Part shown: positions 60,080-64,000 of the stretch, piece by piece
Position numbering within the stretch: position 1 is the stretch's first letter
Layout of the letters: each line of letters begins with the position of its first letter
DNA from: Microbacterium helvum
Lineage (GTDB): Bacteria; Actinomycetota; Actinomycetes; Actinomycetales; Microbacteriaceae
Direction: 5' to 3'
DNA length: 64,000 bases
NCBI RefSeq assembly: GCF_014779795.1
Contig: NZ_JACXZS010000016.1
Coordinates: 23,863-87,862, forward strand
The notes under the pieces: generated by a model
What the model was told of the DNA's origin: nothing
Database searches by the model: none
Seen by the model: only the letters and a program-made list of their open reading frames with translations
Translations under genes and position numbers: made by a program

Positions 60080-60184
60080 CAGCGGCGGTGCGACGCTCCA
60101 CCCGCGTGGATCAGTCGCGACGGACGCCCGGGCACGCGCGGGTTCCCGGTGATCCCTCGAGCGAGCCGGTGAAGCGCCGATCCC

Positions 60185-60931
60185 TCACGGAGCCGCTCCC
60201 TCGCCCGGCCGCCCGAGCAGCGAGCGCGCCAGCAGGGTCGAGCCGGCGACGGACGACGGCATCGTGACGACCGCGCCCAAGGGGATCAGAAAGCACAGCT
60301 GCGTCGCCACTCCGAAGCCGAGCACCCGCGCCGCATTGCCGCGGCGGAGCGCCTTGCGCTCGGCGGGGCCCAGTCCGCGCGCGCTGAGCGCGCGCGAGGT
60401 CAGTTCGTCCGCGACGATCCAGCCCGTCAATGTCACGCCGACGATCGCGCTCAGCACGCCCCCGACGACCGGGATGAAGCCGAGGATCAGCGCCAGCACG
60501 GCGATCAGCACACCGCGGCCGAACAGCGAGAGCGCATCGCCGACCGAGCGCCAGAAGCCGTACGGCATGTCGAAGCTCGCGTCGCCGCGATCCGCTTCGA
60601 CCGCCCTCCAGATCCGCTCGTAGAACGGATCGCCGATCAGCAGGGTCAGCGCGGTGAACGAGATCGCGACCAGGACGAGCGCCGCGCCGACCACGGCCGT
60701 GCCCACCGTGATGCGGATGACCGTCGCCCACAGCGAAGGCCACCCATCCGCGAAGGGCGTGAGCGCCTCGGTCAGACCCGGCAGAAAGGCCGCGAGCGCG
60801 ACCAGCCCGCCGAGCAGCACCAGCGCGGCGATGACCGCGGGGACCAGCCCGAGCAGCATGAGTCCCGGGCGACGCCCCCAGTACGCGAAGCCGCGGACGA
60901 GCATCCCCGCTCCTCGCAGCAACTCGCGCAT
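60185..60931 (-). CDS. EI24/CysZ-like membrane protein
   Basis: 248 aa with four to six helices. FGFWRSVGDALSLFGRGVLIAVLALILGFIPVVGGVLSAIVG-type helices and LIGDPFYERIWRAVE are typical of the EI24 domain, which includes CysZ sulfate transporters. A sulfate role is possible, but no cys genes adjoin. TACCCT six bases before ATG 60931 sets the start. Confidence 0.85.
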   Translation of the reverse strand: MRELLRGAGMLVRGFAYWGRRPGLMLLGLVPAVIAALVLLGGLVALAAFLPGLTEALTPFADGWPSLWATVIRITVGTAVVGAALVLVAISFTALTLLIGDPFYERIWRAVEADRGDASFDMPYGFWRSVGDALSLFGRGVLIAVLALILGFIPVVGGVLSAIVGVTLTGWIVADELTSRALSARGLGPAERKALRRGNAARVLGFGVATQLCFLIPLGAVVTMPSSVAGSTLLARSLLGRPGEGAAP

Positions 60932-60937
60932 CCGACC

Positions 60938-60943
60938 AGGGTA
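60938..60943 (-). promoter_or_regulatory. -10 box TACCCT, leaderless start of EI24 gene
   Basis: TACCCT ends six bases before ATG 60931 on the minus strand. Confidence 0.5.
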
Positions 60944-61011
60944 CGACGGACGATGGCGAAGGGATGCCGGCGGTCGCGCTCTCGGGAAGACGGCTCCGCT
61001 ACGGGCTCCGC

Positions 61012-61017
61012 TACGGT
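61012..61017 (+). promoter_or_regulatory. -10 box TACGGT, leaderless start of small membrane gene
   Basis: TACGGT ends six bases before GTG 61024, just after a near-perfect 12-bp tandem duplication of CTCCGCTACGGG-type sequence at about 60993-61017. Confidence 0.5.
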
Positions 61018-61023
61018 GGGCGG

Positions 61024-61407
61024 GTGACCACGAACGCCCCGCCGCCACCGGGGCCTGCCCGCCCAGCGCGGTCGCCCCACGCGGGGAAGAAGGTGGCGTC
61101 CGCCGTGCTCTCGTCGGTGATGCTGCTGTTCGGGCTCGTGTTCACCCCGATCGCGATCACCGGCCTGGTCGCCGCCGAACCGCTGGGTTCGGAGTGGTCG
61201 ACGGGGTCGAACATGATCAACGTCGTCTTCACGTGGATCTTCGGCTTCGCCCTGCTGTTCTTCGCCGCAGGCGCGGCGGCGAGCGCCTTCCTCGCGCGGA
61301 CGGCGCGCAGCACCGGGCTGTTCGTCTACGCGCTCGTGGTGACCGCGATCACGCTCGTCGGAGCGATCGCGATGCTGGCCGCGGCGGCGATCATGGTCTC
61401 GGGATAG
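61024..61407 (+). CDS. small three-helix membrane protein
   Basis: 127 aa from GTG 61024. A Pro-rich cytoplasmic N-terminus (about 1-20) precedes hydrophobic helices near 25-50, 66-90 and 97-124. No family recognised. It is a short separate transcript (leaderless -10 box) lying between the EI24 gene and the secreted protease, both of which have their own promoters. Function unknown. Confidence 0.72.
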   Translation: MTTNAPPPPGPARPARSPHAGKKVASAVLSSVMLLFGLVFTPIAITGLVAAEPLGSEWSTGSNMINVVFTWIFGFALLFFAAGAAASAFLARTARSTGLFVYALVVTAITLVGAIAMLAAAAIMVSG

Positions 61408-61443
61408 GGCAAATGCCCGATGCCGGGCGGCGGGCGGAGCGCG

Positions 61444-61449
61444 TAGCTT
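61444..61449 (+). promoter_or_regulatory. -10 box TAGCTT, leaderless start of secreted protease
   Basis: TAGCTT ends seven bases before GTG 61457. Confidence 0.5.
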
Positions 61450-61456
61450 CGGCGCC

Positions 61457-63178
61457 GTGATGCGGACAGTGTGGGGTGCGGCAGCAGCAGTCATCGGCGT
61501 GCTGGTGCTGGCGGTGGGGTCTCCCGCTACGGGATCGGAATCGCCAGAGGATCAGAACTCGCGCGCGCTCGAGGGGGCGAAGAACGGCGCGGCGGCCGCC
61601 GAGGCCGCACGCGGCTCGCAGCGGGCGCAGCTCGTCGCGAAGGGCACTGACCCCGAGAAATCCGCGAGGCTGCTCGAATCCGATCCGTCGACCTGGCTCA
61701 CTGACGATGGCGCGGTGCTCTACGTCGACGCGTTCGGCTCAGAGCCCGCCTACTCAGACGCGTCTGCCGTCGAGCTCGAGCTCGGTCCCGCGCCGGTGCC
61801 GTCCGGATACAGCGGCGCCGGCATCCCTCTTCATCATTCGAATCCCGGCGCCGGGATCACGATCTACCTCGATTTCGATGGCGAGCCGACGACCGCAACG
61901 GCGTGGGGCACCAACGCGTACAGTCCGCTCACCATCGACGCCGATCCGTCGACGTTCGATGCCGCCGAGCAGTCCGTCATCTCACGGACCTGGGGACGCG
62001 TGGCCGAAGACTTCGCGCCGTTCGACATCGATGTCACGACCGAGCGGCCGGCGGCGATCGACGGGAGCGTCCTGTGGCTGCTGTTCGGGAAGGGATCCGA
62101 CGTCGGCTTCGGGCCCGGCATCTGGGGCACCGCGGTGTATGTCGGCGGCTATGTGCCGTTCGGTTCCTCCACGCCTGCGCTGGTCCTGTGGGATCACACG
62201 GGCAGCGATCGCGACGATCATCTGGGCGACACCGCGAGCCACGAGGCGGGCCACATGTTCGGTCTGCTGCACGACGGGACGAGCTCACCCTGGGCCGAGT
62301 ACTACGCGGGGCACGGCGACGGACCGACGAGCTGGGGGCCGATCATGGGGTCGGCCAACGATCGGAACGTGGGGCAGTGGAGCAAGGGAGACTACCCGAA
62401 CGCGATCAACACGCCCCCGGGGCTGACCACGCAGCAGCAGGATGACATCGCGATCATCGCCGCGCACCCGCTCGGAGGGTTCCGGGCAGACGACTTCGGC
62501 GCGGATCCGCTGCACGCTCCAGCCCTCGCCCTGCCGCAGAAAGGGCTCATCACGAGCGTGGACGACGTCGACGTGTTCGCGCTGCCGCGCGTATCCGGCG
62601 CAAGCATCCAGGTGACGCCGTTCCGCGCCGGCGAGCACACCGACGGAGGCGACCTCGATGTCGCGATCGACGTGATCGACGCCGGCGGCGCGGTGGTCGC
62701 AACGGCCGACGACACGAGTCAGACGCTGGCTCAGCTCGACGTCGACCTGCCCGACGGGCAGCACTACCTGCGGATCAGGCCGAGCTTCGACCCGCTGAAC
62801 TACCCGGTATACGCATCCCTCGGCCAGTACGAGGTCACCGCGACGTTCCGCACGGCCATCCGCACCGCAGGATTCACCGAACCGCTGCCGGTCACGAGTG
62901 CGCGCGCGGGCCAGACACTGCCCGTGAAGTTCACGCTGAACGCGTCTGTCGCGGCGGCTCGCGTCGGATTGTGGATGGATGCCGGTGCCGCCGTCTCGGG
63001 CGAGCCGCTGATCGGGGCAGAGTGCCGGGCGAGCGTCGGCGAACGCTGGCAGTGCCTGCTGCGGGTACCGCGTGAGCTGCCGGTGGGGGTGTACCGGCTC
63101 GGGATGCAGGTGGTCGACAGCGATGGGGCCTGGGTGCTGCCGGCGGGGCCAGCGAGCGTCGAGGTGATGGTGCGGTAG
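61457..63178 (+). CDS. secreted metzincin-like zinc metalloprotease
   Basis: 573 aa. Signal peptide about 1-27; a prosegment to about 120; a protease domain with HEAGHMFGLLHD (His262, Glu263, His266, His272: the HExxHxxGxxHD metzincin consensus) and WGPIMGS as the Met-turn. The C-terminal 200 residues form two beta domains (pre-peptidase-like, VDDVDVFALPRVSGASIQVTPF, and a final Ig-like domain). It is exported without a membrane or sortase anchor and probably digests extracellular protein. Confidence 0.85.
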   Translation: MMRTVWGAAAAVIGVLVLAVGSPATGSESPEDQNSRALEGAKNGAAAAEAARGSQRAQLVAKGTDPEKSARLLESDPSTWLTDDGAVLYVDAFGSEPAYSDASAVELELGPAPVPSGYSGAGIPLHHSNPGAGITIYLDFDGEPTTATAWGTNAYSPLTIDADPSTFDAAEQSVISRTWGRVAEDFAPFDIDVTTERPAAIDGSVLWLLFGKGSDVGFGPGIWGTAVYVGGYVPFGSSTPALVLWDHTGSDRDDHLGDTASHEAGHMFGLLHDGTSSPWAEYYAGHGDGPTSWGPIMGSANDRNVGQWSKGDYPNAINTPPGLTTQQQDDIAIIAAHPLGGFRADDFGADPLHAPALALPQKGLITSVDDVDVFALPRVSGASIQVTPFRAGEHTDGGDLDVAIDVIDAGGAVVATADDTSQTLAQLDVDLPDGQHYLRIRPSFDPLNYPVYASLGQYEVTATFRTAIRTAGFTEPLPVTSARAGQTLPVKFTLNASVAAARVGLWMDAGAAVSGEPLIGAECRASVGERWQCLLRVPRELPVGVYRLGMQVVDSDGAWVLPAGPASVEVMVR

Positions 63179-63336
63179 CAGGCTCGGGGTGAGCTTGCTA
63201 CCTGTAGGAACCGCTCAGAGTTGTCCACAGATGTCCCGCCAACGCGGAGTTCATGACGACGAGATGTCCACGAGAAGCTGACCTGTCGGTGCACCGAAAT
63301 GTCCACGTTGCCAGGGCCACCGCCGTGGGACCTACT
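63179..63336. other. lower-GC intergenic stretch with three TGTCCAC motifs
   Basis: Between the protease and the broken repeat gene. TGTCCAC occurs at 63222, 63265 and 63300; the first lies in TTGTCCACA, the actinobacterial DnaA-box consensus. The base composition drops from here on. No gene, terminator hairpin or origin structure is seen. Confidence 0.4.
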
Positions 63337-63873
63337 TCACTCGCTATCTGTACTGCGCTCGATCAAGGTGACGAGTAGCTCCGGCGGCGTATTCTCGTTC
63401 AGGATCAGCGCCTGTCGTGCCGCTGCATCACCCCTGGACGCGATGAACTCTAGGATTTCGACCGGAGCGTGGTTGTTTGAAGCAACGGCAGCGACGGCGC
63501 GGCTGTTGCCGCTCATCGCGGCCAATCTGATCCAACGGTGATCCGTACCCATTGCGTGGCTCACGAGTGTTGCCTCTGGGAGGCTCGGATGCCGCGCGAT
63601 CAGTTCAAGCTTCGCATCGTCGAGTACACCGGCGGCAAGTTGGGCGACGACGGACTCAGGCGTCTTCGGGTTCCGGAGCAACGCCTGCGCGACGACTTCT
63701 CGGGTGTCATCACGTCCGTACCCATAGTGCCGCCTCGTCGCGAGAGCGACAAGAGTAGGTTCGTCGTCCCCGCCAGCGAGGCGAACAAGAAGCTCGTCGC
63801 TCGCGTGGTAGTGGTTTGCAACGGCTACGGCCGTCACCGAATCCCGTGTGTCAGCAAGCCGCTCCAGGATCTC
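63337..63873 (-). pseudogene. leucine-rich-variant/HEAT-like repeat protein, 5' end removed by IS3 insertion
   Basis: About 178 codons remain. Repeats of the type NPKTPESVVAQLA, HPSLPEATLVSHA, NNHAPVEILEFIA and NENTPPELLVTLI have a period near 25 residues, like LRV/HEAT-type solenoids that mediate protein contacts. In-frame coding of the same kind (SEILERLADTRDS) continues upstream of the GTG at 63837 right to base 63873, where the IS end TGAATCGCC starts; a stop then follows inside the IS. So the gene is cut, and the GTG is a weak substitute start without a ribosome site. Lower GC and unusual codons suggest acquisition by transfer. Confidence 0.65.
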
Positions 63874-64000
63874 TGAATCGCCCTGGGTTTCGTTCCTATC
63901 GGGTTCCCTGTCCGGCGATCACCGGCTGGGCGGATTCCAGGTCAGCGTAGTACGCGTCCTCGACCTCGATGGGCGGGCGGTAGTCGAGCTCGCCGTGGAG
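63874..64000 (-). mobile_element. IS3-family insertion sequence, one end
   Basis: The element begins with TG at 63874 (TGAATCGCCCTGGGTTTCG), matching the TG...CA ends of IS3-family elements, and contains the end of a transposase reading inward from base 64000. It continues past the window, so length, second terminal repeat and target duplication cannot be seen. Confidence 0.7.
63896..64000 (-). CDS. IS3-family transposase (OrfB), C-terminal end
   Basis: 34 codons, open at the window edge and ending in TAG 63898-63896. The residues LHGELDYRPPIEVEDAYYADLE are the typical end of the DDE integrase domain of IS3 OrfB (H-x-x-L-x-Y-x-x-P-x-E). The catalytic residues lie off the window. The stop codon is about 22 bases inside the terminal repeat. 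Confidence 0.75.
   Translation of the reverse strand, partial: LHGELDYRPPIEVEDAYYADLESAQPVIAGQGTR

Noticed and set aside
63221..63229. Replication origin
   Set aside because: One perfect DnaA box with two partial motifs and no dnaA, dnaN or A/T-rich unwinding region.
63538..63876. 112-residue + strand frame over the repeat gene
   Set aside because: It is antisense to a frame with clear 25-residue repeats and has no family resemblance.
1..64000. tRNA, rRNA, riboswitch or tmRNA genes
   Set aside because: I looked in all intergenic regions and saw no cloverleaf, conserved rRNA segment or known riboswitch core.

Overview
The window is high-GC DNA (roughly 70% G+C by eye) with actinobacterial features. 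These include GTG starts, four-base ATGA or GTGA gene overlaps, TANNNT -10 boxes six or seven bases before many start codons (leaderless genes), DUF222/13E12 HNH, WXG100-like and CsbD proteins, and very frequent GGATGCC/GGCATCC. The gene content fits a chromosome segment of a Microbacteriaceae member, most likely Microbacterium or a close relative. That placement is inference; no rRNA or tRNA gene is present to anchor it.

Layout. 0-8 kb: the tail of a YvlD-type membrane protein; a WXG100-like protein with a membrane-anchored alpha/beta hydrolase; a large secreted ExeM-type nuclease; a low-molecular-weight tyrosine phosphatase; purB; two small membrane proteins. 8-20 kb: group II PLP decarboxylase, hydrolases, a LysR-DJ-1 divergent pair, CsbD, MerR/GyrI-like regulator, a stand-alone TOPRIM protein, a GAP-family exporter, a CE7-like esterase and two overlapping DUF1254/DUF1214 genes. 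20-28 kb: an ArsR-CDF zinc operon, pyruvate oxidase (poxB), an Imm5-like protein, a MATE exporter and a squalene-cyclase-like protein. 28-33.5 kb: a TetR regulator with twin 22-bp operators facing an NCS1 permease-amidohydrolase operon, then a Zn alcohol dehydrogenase with a shortened Bcr/CflA-type MFS protein. 33.5-43.5 kb: an XRE/MmyB regulator, a MerR-aldo/keto reductase pair with a 19-bp-spacer promoter, a 13E12 HNH protein, a CPBP protease-TetR operon with a striking double operator, GntR-MFS and LysR-EamA pairs. 43.6-52 kb: amidohydrolase, hydrolase, class A PBP, hemerythrin and assorted enzymes. 52-59.4 kb: an alpha-glucoside locus (GH13, two ABC permeases, lipoprotein binding protein, divergent ROK regulator, PfkB kinase) without its own ATPase. 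59.4-63.2 kb: GNAT, EI24/CysZ-like protein, a small membrane protein and a secreted metzincin-like protease. 63.2-64 kb: a lower-GC edge where an IS3-family element has cut a leucine-rich-variant repeat gene.

Many units are a one-component regulator facing the gene or operon it probably controls, and the sequence between them often shows a palindromic operator. Intergenic regions carry at least three repeat families. One is a set of elements with roughly 22-bp periodicity and AATCCCCTG-type hairpins. A second is a REP-like element whose sequence supplies the stop codons of three genes. A third is a 20-bp tandem array. I found no rRNA, tRNA, CRISPR or intact prophage, and no single locus that is plainly a new multi-gene system. 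The most unusual items are the CPBP-TetR control region, the IS3-broken repeat gene, the MFS protein lacking about four helices, and the repeat families. No stretch longer than 300 bases is without a gene.
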